In this document: positions 35,615 through 43,639 of the stretch, piece by piece
How the letters are laid out: each line of letters starts with the position of its first letter
Numbering within the stretch: position 1 is the first letter of the stretch
Source of the DNA: Terriglobia bacterium
GTDB lineage: Bacteria; Acidobacteriota; Terriglobia; Terriglobales; Acidobacteriaceae
Assembly: GCA_020073215.1 (NCBI GenBank)
Contig: JAIQFO010000014.1
Location: 1-64,000, forward strand
DNA: 64,000 bases
Reading direction: 5' to 3'
Translations under genes and position numbers: made by a program
Notes under the pieces: model-generated
Told to the model about the DNA's origin: nothing
The model's database searches: none
The model's input: the letters and a program-made list of their open reading frames with translations, nothing else

Positions 35615-36019
35615 CTACTGCGCGCGCACACGCCCGGCGGCTTCGGCGAGGATCTCCTGCGGCACTTCCCGCAGCGTAACGCAGAATTCGAACATGGGCG
35701 TTTCCGAGCCCCGCCCCCACCGGGCCACTTCCCAATGCGCGCGGATGAACTTGACCTCTGGCCGCGCCGCGAGATCGAGCAGCAGTGGAACTTCCTCGCG
35801 ATAAAATTTCTGCGGAAAAGCCGCTACCGGCTTCGCATCCCAGGTCGCACCATCGGCCGAGGCGACGATGCTGACGTCGAGCGATTCCTGCTCGACGATG
35901 TTGGTGATGGCCAGCGTCAGCAGGAAAACCCGGCCCTCCGCCCGGCTCACGTCGAGGGCGGGCCCGTCTCCTTTGGCATTGACTACCGTATTTTCGGGAA
36001 CCACGAAGGCTTCCATCAT
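35615..36019 (-). CDS. conserved hypothetical protein
   Basis: 134 residues with mixed beta pattern and no signal peptide or membrane segment. The stretch LTLAITNIVEQESLDVSIVASADGATWDAKPVAAF looks like a beta-sandwich fold. Starts at 36019 and 36016 (double ATG) are equivalent; no strong ribosome binding site is seen. I recognise no family. It has normal GC and codon use for the window. Confidence 0.6.
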   Translation of the reverse strand: MMEAFVVPENTVVNAKGDGPALDVSRAEGRVFLLTLAITNIVEQESLDVSIVASADGATWDAKPVAAFPQKFYREEVPLLLDLAARPEVKFIRAHWEVARWGRGSETPMFEFCVTLREVPQEILAEAAGRVRAQ

Positions 36020-36170
36020 GACGCGGAAATTCTAGCAGAGTAACCGGTCTGCGGGCTGTGACGTCGTGTCGCCTTCTGCCACCCCGGGCTTCGCCTTGAT
36101 AGATCGGGAAACCGGGGTTGCCGCGGGTGAGGTTTTGCCACTAAGATAACGAGGCCTTGAGGGACGACTG

Positions 36171-36536
36171 ATGGCTCCTACGCTTGAGAACGGTAAGATC
36201 TGCTACCTCGAGATGCCCGCGACCGACATTGCTCGCTCGTCGGGCTTCTACCAACAGGTATTCGGCTGGAACATCCGGACGCGCGGGGACGGCAGTATCG
36301 CTTTTGACGACACCACCGGCCAGGTGAGCGGCTCTTGGGTACTCGGGCGCCCGCCTGGCTCAAAGCCCGGGCTCCTTTTTTACGTCATGGTCGACAGCGT
36401 CGCCGCGACCGTTGACGCCATCGTCGCCCACGGAGGCGAGATCGTACAACCCATCGGCGCGGACGCGCCAGAGATCACAGCCAGGTTCCGAGATCCAGGG
36501 GGGAACGTAATCGGCCTCTATCAACAACCCGCTTGA
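36171..36536 (+). CDS. VOC-superfamily (glyoxalase-like) protein
   Basis: 121 residues, a single VOC domain of two beta-alpha-beta-beta-beta modules: ICYLEMPATDIARSSGFYQQVFGWNIR and LFYVMVDSVAATVDAIVAHGGEIVQP, ending RFRDPGGNVIGLYQ. Metal ligands are only partly conserved. Such proteins include glyoxalases, resistance proteins and isomerases; the role is unknown. GAGGGAC precedes the ATG. Confidence 0.8.
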   Translation: MAPTLENGKICYLEMPATDIARSSGFYQQVFGWNIRTRGDGSIAFDDTTGQVSGSWVLGRPPGSKPGLLFYVMVDSVAATVDAIVAHGGEIVQPIGADAPEITARFRDPGGNVIGLYQQPA

Positions 36537-36588
36537 TTCTTGCGAGCGGCGGCGCTAGCCTCGCCGTGGCCGGTGCCACGGCAACGAG

Positions 36589-37389
36589 CTACCTCAACGC
36601 CGCCTCGTCCAGAAACTGGCGCAGGATCTTGCTGGTTAACTCTGACTGCTCCCACGGCGCGTAGTGACCCGCTTTTGGAATCACCTTCAAATGGCTGCCT
36701 GGGATGTTCTGGCGCATCAGTTCGCCGTCGGCGACGGTGGCGAGCACGTCTTCTTCTCCGATCACAATCAGCGTGGGCACGCTGATCGTCTTTAGATCCG
36801 CAACCGAGTCGGGACGCTCCGCCATGCCTAGCTGCACCTGGCTGATATCCTCGGGAGACATTCTGCGCATCATGGCGCGCGCTCCATCGACTAAGTCCGG
36901 ACGCGTGGCCACGGTGGTGCGCCCCATCAGCTTCGGAATCATGCTTTCGATGAACGGTGCGGTTCCCTGCTCGAGGACGGTGGCCGCGGCCTTCAGCCGA
37001 TTCGCGCGGGCCTCGGCGGTATCGGCCTGAGGCCGTGTGTCACAAAGCACGAGCGATGTTACCCGCTCGCGAAAGCAGCGCCAGAACTCAAACAGGATGT
37101 ATCCGCCGATGGAACATCCGACAAAGGCGGCCTTACCAATGCCGGCGGCATCGAGCACGCGGGCAATGTCGCGGGCGTGCTTTCGCATGAGGGCAGGCCC
37201 TTCGCCAATCTCCGAATCGCCGTGCCCGCGCAGATCGGGAACAATCAGCCGGTAGCGCGATTCTAGCGCCGCCGACACCGGAAGCCAGAACTCGTGATCG
37301 CACGGAAAAGGATGGAGAAGAACGACCGGCGGGCCGTCCCCGCGAATTTCATAGAAGACATTGGCATCGTCGCTGCGCAGGTGCTCCAT
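36589..37389 (-). CDS. alpha/beta hydrolase
   Basis: 266 residues. Oxyanion-hole segment VVLLHPFPCDHEFW, nucleophile elbow GCSIGG, acid residue near VIGEEDVLATVADGE and the catalytic His in KAGHYAPWEQ. The arrangement resembles 3-oxoadipate enol-lactonase and similar esterases, but the substrate cannot be told. The sequence just upstream of its ATG has no purine-rich ribosome binding site. Confidence 0.82.
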   Translation of the reverse strand: MEHLRSDDANVFYEIRGDGPPVVLLHPFPCDHEFWLPVSAALESRYRLIVPDLRGHGDSEIGEGPALMRKHARDIARVLDAAGIGKAAFVGCSIGGYILFEFWRCFRERVTSLVLCDTRPQADTAEARANRLKAAATVLEQGTAPFIESMIPKLMGRTTVATRPDLVDGARAMMRRMSPEDISQVQLGMAERPDSVADLKTISVPTLIVIGEEDVLATVADGELMRQNIPGSHLKVIPKAGHYAPWEQSELTSKILRQFLDEAALR

Positions 37390-37450
37390 GGGAGGAGATC
37401 ATATATCGAGTGGGTTTGATGGAGATCCGAACGTCTCCGCCCGGCTGGAC

Positions 37451-37497
37451 CCTTCGACTTTGCTCAGGGCAGGCTGGCGAGACGCCCGTCCCTCCAC
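37451..37497. repeat. CCTTCGAC-TTT-GCTCAGG dyad plus GAGACGCCC segment
   Basis: CCTTCGACTTTGCTCAGG (37451-37468) is followed by GGCGAGACGCCCGTCC. In reverse it shares GGGCGTCTCGCC and CTGAGC-N-CGAAGG with the 3340-3370 region, in a different order. Confidence 0.5.
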
Positions 37498-37511
37498 CGC
37501 ATAATTCCGTC

Positions 37512-37829
37512 TTAGCCCGTCACCGGCTGTTGCGACGCGGCAACCGGTAATAGTACCGGTTCTTCTGGAATAATGATCCATCCGAGAACGTATGCCACGA
37601 CGCCCGGCAATACCCCGCACGCGAGCGTGATGAAAAACCATAAGATGCGTACGAGCGATACGTCGAGATCGAGATAGTGGGCCAGCCCGGCGCAGACGCC
37701 TCCGATCTTTTTGTCCGCGCGGGAGCGCATCAACTTCTTTGGCGTGGGCGAAACTCCCACCACGTTGCCACAGTGGGAGCAATAGCGGCCGTCCTCGGCG
37801 ATGGTTTTGCCACAAGCGTTGCAGTACAT
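37512..37829 (-). CDS. zinc-ribbon PspC-domain membrane protein
   Basis: 105 residues. An N-terminal zinc ribbon (MYCNACGK ... YCSHCG) is fused to a PspC domain (about 36-95: RSRADKKIGGVCAGLAHYLDLDVSLVRILW, then a transmembrane helix). PspC proteins act in envelope stress in enterobacteria; here no other psp gene is near. AGGAGA lies eight bases before the ATG. Confidence 0.85.
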   Translation of the reverse strand: MYCNACGKTIAEDGRYCSHCGNVVGVSPTPKKLMRSRADKKIGGVCAGLAHYLDLDVSLVRILWFFITLACGVLPGVVAYVLGWIIIPEEPVLLPVAASQQPVTG

Positions 37830-37888
37830 GGGTGTATCTCCTAACTTAGGATACGACGATGGCGGAGAAAATGTTCCCAGATCGTCTA

Positions 37889-37938
37889 TTAGCCATTAGC
37901 TCTGGGCTTTAGGCTAAAGGCTAAGAGCTAACAGCCAA
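37889..37938. repeat. word-reiterated inverted repeat (TTAGCTC)
   Basis: TTAGCTCT near 37896-37903 pairs with AGAGCTAA (37924-37931), and CTTTAG with CTAAAG inside. The words TTAGC and GGCTAA alternate throughout. It fills the space between the TPR and PspC genes. Confidence 0.55.
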
Positions 37939-37948
37939 AAGCCGCCCT

Positions 37949-39163
37949 CTACTCCCGGTACGCGTCTTTCATCCTCTTCCGCGCCTGGTCCGCTTGGGCG
38001 TTGCCCGAATTCGTGGCTACCACCGCTTCGTACTTTTTTACGGCCAGGTCGCGCTTCTGGAGCTGGTCGTACATCTCGCCCGCTCCCAGATTCGCCTTCT
38101 GCAGCAATTCCGGGTCGGGATTCGTGACCTCGCTCACCAGTTCGTAGGCCGCAGCTGCGGCCTGATAATTCTTTTCGCTGCGCAGCAGGTCGCCGAGTCC
38201 AAGCGCCGCGATTTCGTAATGCAGATTGCCGTACTTTCCCTCGCGCCCGTTCTGCCACACCCGGCGATACTGTTCCTCGGCTTCGCCGCTCTTGCCGGAC
38301 GCGCGCAGCAGGTTCGCCTCTTCTAACGGCAGAAGAAAGTTGCGCGGAAAGCGGGGAGCGATCGCTTCCGCAATCTGCAAAGCCTCGCTATAGCGGCGCT
38401 CGCGGCGCAGGAACACCATGAGAACAATCCCGGCATCCACGCTGGTTTCGCCGTTGGCGCGGTAGGCATCGTTCAGATACCCGAGTCCCTTCTTCTTGTC
38501 GCCGCTCAAGCCCACGAGCGCGACCGCGATCTTGACAGCAAACGGTAAGTTTCCCATCACATAGTTATGCGCCCCCACCACCAGCTTGGCGTCGGTGTAT
38601 TGCGGAGCCAACTCGAGAACCCGTTCGTGATCGTGGCGGGCTCCGACGGCATTGCGCAGAGCGGAAAACCAGGCGCGCTCGATCAGTGCGGTGTAGAGCG
38701 CGAACTGTCCGCGGGTGACGCCGCGCGCATAGAGCATATCCACGTTGTCTGGATTGCGCGCTAGTTCGGCGTTTTCCAGCTTCTGGGCCTGCTGCACCAG
38801 TTGCTTGATGCGTTGCTTCTGCGCCGGATCGGCGGGATGGTGCGCCTGCCCGATGAAGTTGTCGTTCGAGTACTCCCCGGAATTCATGGCGCCCATGCGA
38901 TAGAGTTCCCGCACCTGAATCGCGGAGAGTAGGTGGTTCAGGGCCAGCGGATCGTTCGGGTGGCGCGCCGCGATCCTCTCGAAATCCTGGATCGCCGCGT
39001 CATAGTCGAGGTTGTAGAAGTGCTCGAAAGCGGCCTGATTCAGGGGATCGGGTGGACGAAGGGCGGCCGTCCCCGCGGGGTCGGCCGCCAGACAGACCTG
39101 GGCAAAGGCCAGCAGCGTTATAGCGGCCAAGGCGGGACGGTACCGGAAAAAGAGGAGCAACAC
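37949..39163 (-). CDS. exported tetratricopeptide-repeat protein
   Basis: 404 residues. An N-terminal hydrophobic segment (PALAAITLLAFAQVCLAA) acts as a signal peptide. The rest is helical-repeat sequence, with TPR-like units at FEHFYNLDYDAAIQDFERIAARHPNDP, RYSEALQIAEAIAPRFPRN, KSGEAEEQYRRVWQNG and NYQAAAAAYELVSEVTNPDPE. A scaffold role at the envelope is usual for such proteins; no partner is evident. The start is GTG 39163 with no clear ribosome binding site. Confidence 0.72.
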   Translation of the reverse strand: MLLLFFRYRPALAAITLLAFAQVCLAADPAGTAALRPPDPLNQAAFEHFYNLDYDAAIQDFERIAARHPNDPLALNHLLSAIQVRELYRMGAMNSGEYSNDNFIGQAHHPADPAQKQRIKQLVQQAQKLENAELARNPDNVDMLYARGVTRGQFALYTALIERAWFSALRNAVGARHDHERVLELAPQYTDAKLVVGAHNYVMGNLPFAVKIAVALVGLSGDKKKGLGYLNDAYRANGETSVDAGIVLMVFLRRERRYSEALQIAEAIAPRFPRNFLLPLEEANLLRASGKSGEAEEQYRRVWQNGREGKYGNLHYEIAALGLGDLLRSEKNYQAAAAAYELVSEVTNPDPELLQKANLGAGEMYDQLQKRDLAVKKYEAVVATNSGNAQADQARKRMKDAYRE

Positions 39164-39230
39164 GTTTGCCTAGTTTAGCAGTTTCCGGTTCCTAGTTTTC
39201 CAGTTCCCAGTCCAAACCAATCGGCTCTCC

Positions 39231-39315
39231 TATAGAAACGGGGCAGCTCGCCCCGTCTCAGCCGCCAGGCTCTCGCGCCGCCGGCCGCAGAGACGCGGCA
39301 AGCCGCGTCTCTACG
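39231..39315. repeat. two-stem dispersed repeat (GTAGAGACG family), copy 1
   Basis: First stem TAGAAACGGGGC...GCCCCGTCTC, a middle of about 25 bases, then second stem GAGACGCGGCAAGCCGCGTCTC and CTAC. The outer ends (TAGAAACG and CGTCTCTA) are also nearly complementary. A second copy lies at 40007-40092, so the two flank the gene at 39525. Confidence 0.7.
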
Positions 39316-39524
39316 GGAATCTGACTGCCGTCGGGGAACCAAACCTAGTACGTCCGCAACCCATTCCAGTCGTGCACAATGGGGAAAATCCGCGTTGGAC
39401 AACGTAATTCTTGCCCGCCGGAATGGCCGCCCTCCCCCATGCCAGCTCGCAAGTGTTGTCTTTGCAATAGCTTGCTTTGGTGATTCGCTTGCGATCCGAA
39501 AAGGATCGGGGAGAGCGGTTCCTT

Positions 39525-39962
39525 ATGGCAGAAACAGCCGGTCAAACTCGGCAGGAATTCTGGCGGCCGCCCATGCCGGTGTCCGAGGCTGGCGCGATCC
39601 GGGAAAGAAGCCGGGAAAGAAGCGAAGAACTTAGCGAAACTTGCCGGTGCGGAACCGAGTTTATCGTCAGCTCACTCTACTGCCATAGTTGTGGCGCCCG
39701 CCGTCCCGACCTGAATGCGGCGCGCCTGCTAGAAATCCCTGGTGGCGCTGAACTTGCCTGGCTCGGGGAGAAACTCGGGCTTACGACGCCTGCCCTCATC
39801 GCTTTTCTGGTGGGCGCACTCTGCGTGGTGGGAGCTGTAGCGGTCAGCGTGTTCTTCAGCGTCCGGACTGCACTGGACTGGCAGGCCATCCAATTGTGGC
39901 GGATCGAGTGGCTGCTGGCGGCGGTCGCTGCCTTTGGGGCCGGTTGCGTCCTCAAGAAATAG
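39525..39962 (+). CDS. zinc-ribbon membrane protein, function unknown
   Basis: 145 residues. A zinc-ribbon-like CRCG ... YCHSCGARR occurs at about 40-62, and two hydrophobic helices follow (LTTPALIAFLVGALCVVGAVAVSVFF and WLLAAVAAFGAGCVL). ATG 39525 has GGGGAGAG about ten bases upstream. It stands alone between two copies of the two-stem repeat. No family is recognised. Confidence 0.6.
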   Translation: MAETAGQTRQEFWRPPMPVSEAGAIRERSRERSEELSETCRCGTEFIVSSLYCHSCGARRPDLNAARLLEIPGGAELAWLGEKLGLTTPALIAFLVGALCVVGAVAVSVFFSVRTALDWQAIQLWRIEWLLAAVAAFGAGCVLKK

Positions 39963-40006
39963 CCCTCCTGGCCGTCACCCCTCAGTTTCCATTACACCAA
40001 CATCTC

Positions 40007-40092
40007 TGTAGAGACGGGTCTTGGCCCGTCTCCCCGCGAGCCTGTTCGAACCGGGGCCGGGGGGAGATGCGGCAAGCCGCGTCTCTACGCAG
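40007..40092. repeat. two-stem dispersed repeat (GTAGAGACG family), copy 2
   Basis: GTAGAGACGGG...CCCGTCTC, a middle of about 35 bases, then GATGCGGCAAGCCGCGTCTC and TACGCAG. The ends TGTAGAGACG and CGTCTCTACG form a near-complete outer inverted repeat. It matches copy 1 at 39231-39315 in order, orientation and size. Confidence 0.75.
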
Positions 40093-40101
40093 CGTTCCAG
40101 T

Positions 40102-40977
40102 TCAATTTCGCGAATGGACGTGCTCGGTTTCCGAGACGATGGCGCTGGGCCGCCTTTGCTGGCCCAGGCGGAAGAGGTGATGCAACGGGCCCGTCCCCTT
40201 GCCCAGGGGATGGGCGTTCGCAATCGCGGCCGAGACATAGGCTTTGGAGAGAAGAACGGCCTCGGGGATTCCGCGCCCATGCGCCAGGTGGCAGGCCAGC
40301 GCCGTCGAAAACGCGCATCCGGTGCCATGGGTGGCATTCGACCGCTGACGGTCTGCTTTGAAGATTTCCCGTTCGGCGCCTCCAGCAGTGCTGAAGCTCA
40401 GGAGGTCGATCGCCTTCTCCAGATCGCCACCGGTTACCACCACATTCGCCGCTCCCAGCCCGTGCAAGCGAGCGGCCGCCTGGCCCATCTGCTCGAGATT
40501 GGTGACGGCCATCCCGGTCAAGGCGCTGGCCTCTTCAAGATTCGGGGTGACCATCTCCGCCAGCGGAACCAGCCTCTCGATCAAGAGCCGTGTCCCCGCC
40601 GCATCCAACAAGTCCGTTCCCGAACTCGACTTCAGAATTGGATCCAGCACGACATGGGGCAGCCTGACTTTTTCCGGGGAAGCCTGTTCCAGAAAATTCG
40701 TGACCACCTCGACCACCCGCCCGTCTCCCAGCATGCCGATGTGGACGGCAGCGACCGTCAGGTCCGAAACCAGTTCCTCGAGGGTCTCGGCAATCAGGTT
40801 GGGATCCACCGCCTGGACTCTCCGCACGCCCTGTGTCGACTGTATGGTTAAGGCCGTAATGCACGCTACGCCGTAGCATTCGTGGGCCGCGATCGTCTTG
40901 ATGTCAGCCGTAACCCCAGCACCCGAGGAGGGGTCAAACCCGGCAATTGTCAACACCACCGGTGGGGTCGCAGCCAT
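40102..40977 (-). CDS. thiD: hydroxymethylpyrimidine/phosphomethylpyrimidine kinase
   Basis: 291 residues. It phosphorylates HMP and HMP-P for thiamine synthesis. Motifs include LTIAGFDPSSGAGVTADIKTIAAH, ALTIQSTQGV, VVLDPILKSSSGTDLL, TPNLEEASALTG and the anion-hole/catalytic HGTGCAFSTALA. The C-terminus carries about 15 residues beyond the kinase core. thiC is 11 kb away and no thiE is fused or adjacent. Confidence 0.93.
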   Translation of the reverse strand: MAATPPVVLTIAGFDPSSGAGVTADIKTIAAHECYGVACITALTIQSTQGVRRVQAVDPNLIAETLEELVSDLTVAAVHIGMLGDGRVVEVVTNFLEQASPEKVRLPHVVLDPILKSSSGTDLLDAAGTRLLIERLVPLAEMVTPNLEEASALTGMAVTNLEQMGQAAARLHGLGAANVVVTGGDLEKAIDLLSFSTAGGAEREIFKADRQRSNATHGTGCAFSTALACHLAHGRGIPEAVLLSKAYVSAAIANAHPLGKGTGPLHHLFRLGQQRRPSAIVSETEHVHSRN

Positions 40978-41232
40978 GTCGTCACTCTAAACCCAAAGGT
41001 CAAACAGGGGAACAACAGGTTCTTCCTTAGCCACGGTGCATCATCGTATCTCATTGATTACATAATGTTTACATGAATAACTTCGTAAGTTCAACAATCG
41101 ACAACCGGTTGCAGAAATTCCGCCGGCTCCCCTAGTTCCGGTAATAACTGATTCGTAAACACTTGCTGCCGACTGCTTTCAACGACATACGAAGCATAAC
41201 CCATACAGGAACGGGATAAACCATTGATTAGA

Positions 41233-41297
41233 TTACCAGTTAGTAAATTTCCGCGCTGGCTTTTTTGATTGACACACCCCATCCGGCCGGGTAGCAT
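41233..41297 (+). promoter_or_regulatory. rlpA promoter with upstream dyad
   Basis: TTGACA (41269-41274), a 17-base spacer and TAGCAT (41292-41297) make a good sigma-70 promoter about 70 bases before rlpA. The dyad TTAC-CAGTTA-GTAA (41233-41246) lies above the -35. It has the same centre as the efflux-operon dyad at 30424-30437, with compensating changes in both arms. Confidence 0.55.
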
Positions 41298-41364
41298 CTT
41301 GAGATCGTTTGACCAAAGGAGCATACGACCAGAAAACGACTTTCCACGATTGAGAGGTAACTGA

Positions 41365-41892
41365 ATGCGACGACGTTTAGCCGAAGGCCTGGCGGTGGTT
41401 TTATCAGTCGCCAGTCTGGGGGCCGGAGCCGCATCCAGGCCAAGCAGCCTGGAAGCCGCCAAGGTCACACAGCCGCCGGTCATTGCGACCGGAGGGCATA
41501 AGACGAGAAAGACCAACATCCCGAAGCAGAAAGCCTACCAAGTAGGGACCGCGTCCTGGTATGGAGAGTATTTCCAGGGCAAGCAGACCGCCAGCGGCGA
41601 ACCCTACGACATGCGCGACTTCACCGCCGCTCACCCCAGCCTTCCGCTGGGCACGTTCGTCAGGGTGACCAACCTGAGGAACGGCAAGGCCGTGGTGGTT
41701 CGTATCAATGACCGGGGTCCCGTAGTGGATGGCCGGATCATCGACGTTTCCTACAACGCCGCGCGTGCCCTGGGCTTCAAGGAGCATGGTTTGCAGAGGG
41801 TCCGCCTGGACCTCTACCAGCCCAGGAACTACCGGACGAATTCCCGGACAACGACCCTGGCGCTGCTGCAACCCGTAGCCAAGCCAAACTAA
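41365..41892 (+). CDS. rlpA: RlpA-like septal-ring protein (double-psi beta-barrel)
   Basis: 175 residues with an N-terminal signal peptide (RLAEGLAVVLSVASLGAGAA). The RlpA barrel spans about 58-150: GTASWYGEYFQGKQTASGEPYD, AAHPSLPLGTFVRVTNL and VVRINDRGPVVDGRIIDVS, which hold the conserved His and Asp of the lytic-transglycosylase site. No SPOR domain follows, unlike proteobacterial RlpA, so septal targeting is not shown. Expected to act on denuded glycan strands in the periplasm. Confidence 0.85.
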   Translation: MRRRLAEGLAVVLSVASLGAGAASRPSSLEAAKVTQPPVIATGGHKTRKTNIPKQKAYQVGTASWYGEYFQGKQTASGEPYDMRDFTAAHPSLPLGTFVRVTNLRNGKAVVVRINDRGPVVDGRIIDVSYNAARALGFKEHGLQRVRLDLYQPRNYRTNSRTTTLALLQPVAKPN

Positions 41893-41938
41893 ACCCGATA
41901 CACTGGGCAACGATACCCCGTGAACGTAGTCCGAGGAT

Positions 41939-42634
41939 ATGGACCCGCGCCACCGTCTCATCGTTGCCCTCGATGTATCGACGGCCGCAACCGCCCGGAA
42001 GATCGTGGCGGCGGTCGGTGACTGTGCCCATGCCTACAAGGTCGGCATGCAGCTCTACACTGCCGAAGGCCCTGCGGTGGTCCGCGAACTGGTGGGTTCG
42101 GGCCGGCGCGTCTTTCTCGATCTGAAATACCACGACATCCCCAACACGGTTGCAGCCGCCGTGCGCGAGGCGGCTCAACTGGGCGTGAGCATGCTGACCG
42201 TGCACGCCTCCGGCGGCGGCAGGATGCTGCGAGCTGCCGTCGAAGCCGCACAAGCGTCCAAGCCAGACCTGCTCCTTCTGGCGGTCACAGTGTTGACCAG
42301 CCTCGACGACGTCGAACTGGGCAAGATTGGCCTGCGCGAAGGCGTGCTCGATCAGGTGCTGCGCCTGGCCGCGCTCGCGCTCTCGAATGGATGCCAGGGC
42401 GTGGTGGCTTCGGCACAAGAAGCCGGACCCCTGCGCCAGGAATTTGGACTCGATTTCCCCATTGTGACGCCGGGCGTCCGCGCCGCGGGAAGTGGACCGC
42501 ACGACCAGGTGCGCATCGTCACGCCCGCGGAAGCGATTGCCGCCGGAGCCTCGCACATCGTCGTCGGGCGTCCGATCACGGAAGCCTCCGATCCGGGGGC
42601 TGAAGCGCGGGCCATTCTCGGACAGATCGGGTAG
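41939..42634 (+). CDS. pyrF: orotidine 5'-phosphate decarboxylase
   Basis: 231 residues. It makes UMP from OMP. Catalytic tetrad region DLKYHDIPNTV at about 60-70; substrate-binding N-terminus LIVALDVSTA; phosphate loop VVGRPIT; and TPGVR. This is the short bacterial (group 1) form. It starts 46 bases after rlpA and may share its transcript. Confidence 0.94.
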   Translation: MDPRHRLIVALDVSTAATARKIVAAVGDCAHAYKVGMQLYTAEGPAVVRELVGSGRRVFLDLKYHDIPNTVAAAVREAAQLGVSMLTVHASGGGRMLRAAVEAAQASKPDLLLLAVTVLTSLDDVELGKIGLREGVLDQVLRLAALALSNGCQGVVASAQEAGPLRQEFGLDFPIVTPGVRAAGSGPHDQVRIVTPAEAIAAGASHIVVGRPITEASDPGAEARAILGQIG

Positions 42635-42680
42635 AGCAGTTCTCAGTTCCCAGCAAAAGCACGAGCGCCGGCGCGAGTAT

Positions 42681-43274
42681 CTACTTCGACTTCCCTATCG
42701 CGGAAGTGAATGGGTCGCGGAGCATGGCTCCGACTACTGCGGTATAAACAGATCGCAGCGCCGCCGCCTGTCGGGTAGAGACCGCTTTCGAGAGCAGAAG
42801 CGTGGCTGTGCCGTGCGCCATGGCCCACAGGGCGAGTGTCAACCGCCTGTGATCTTCCGGCGCTCCACCTAGTTGTTCTGACAACTTTCTTGTCATCAGA
42901 GCGAAGTTTGGTTGCTTTTCCTTTAAGGACGGTACGCGTCCGGACTGGTCCGGTCCGGAAAGTACGTCGACGTGTTGATAGAAGAGTCCGTATTCATGAG
43001 GGTGACTCAAGGCGTACTCCAGGTAGGCGGCCGCCACGGCTTCGAAAGAACGGCATTGCTGCAGGATGCCGCCGACCTCGTGCTGGGTACGCTGCAGCAA
43101 TGCGCGCACCAACTCTCGTCGGTCGCGGAACCGCCGGTACACCGCAGGCGTGTTCGTGTCCGCGGCCCGCGCCACCGCTCGCATGGTGAGCGCTTTGGGA
43201 CCATCTTTCTTCCATAGTTTCTGCGCCGCATCCAGAATACGGTTCTCCAGGTCAGGGTCGGGCGGTCGTGCCAT
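42681..43274 (-). CDS. TetR-family transcriptional regulator
   Basis: 197 residues. The N-terminal TetR helix-turn-helix is ILDAAQKLWKKDGPKALTMRAVARAADTNTPAVYRRFRDRRELVRAL. The C-terminal ligand domain includes YLEYALSHPHEYGLFYQ and LTLALWAMAHGTATLLLS, the TetR_C_33/WHG type. GGAGG stands seven bases before the ATG. Probable operators are at 43326-43340 (its own promoter) and 43511-43556 (promoter of the next, divergent gene), so it likely controls both. Confidence 0.88.
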   Translation of the reverse strand: MARPPDPDLENRILDAAQKLWKKDGPKALTMRAVARAADTNTPAVYRRFRDRRELVRALLQRTQHEVGGILQQCRSFEAVAAAYLEYALSHPHEYGLFYQHVDVLSGPDQSGRVPSLKEKQPNFALMTRKLSEQLGGAPEDHRRLTLALWAMAHGTATLLLSKAVSTRQAAALRSVYTAVVGAMLRDPFTSAIGKSK

Positions 43275-43510
43275 ATTTCCTCCAGGGACATCCTAACAGG
43301 GGCGCGCGGCGGGACAAAGAAATATGTTTACAACGTATACATAATCCGGTAGAGTACGACGTGGGAGTCCTTCCCCGCCTCCCCCAAGACGCCGGCTAGG
43401 GGGCAAGTCAGAATTGGATTGCCCCGGCCCGGCGTGATGCAACTGCCGCCGCTTCGATCGCGCCTTCCGGCACCGCGTTTGCAAGTTCGGGGGCCAGTCC
43501 TTTTGATTAT
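43275..43510. promoter_or_regulatory. tetR upstream region with dyad GTTTAC-AAC-GTATAC
   Basis: GTTTACAACGTATAC (43326-43340) is an imperfect dyad with half-sites GTwTAC, about 52 bases before the tetR start. The rest of the region (43350-43500) is GC-rich and holds no gene that I can support. Confidence 0.5.
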
Positions 43511-43571
43511 GTTTACACTGTCTATATTTTTGTATTATTCTGTTGACACTGTCTATATAATCCTGTATAAA
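43511..43571 (+). promoter_or_regulatory. promoter with two tandem TetR-type boxes
   Basis: GTTTACACTGTCTAT (43511-43525) and GTTGACACTGTCTAT (43542-43556) are 31 bases apart, three helical turns. The second box overlaps the -35 TTGACA (43543-43548); a 17-base spacer leads to the -10 TATAAA (43566-43571). A repressor on these boxes would block this promoter. Confidence 0.65.
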
Positions 43572-43639
43572 ATATCAGTATTTGGGACCCTGCCTTGCAA
43601 GTCCTTCACGCCAAGTTAAATCTTCAGGAGTGTTGTCGG

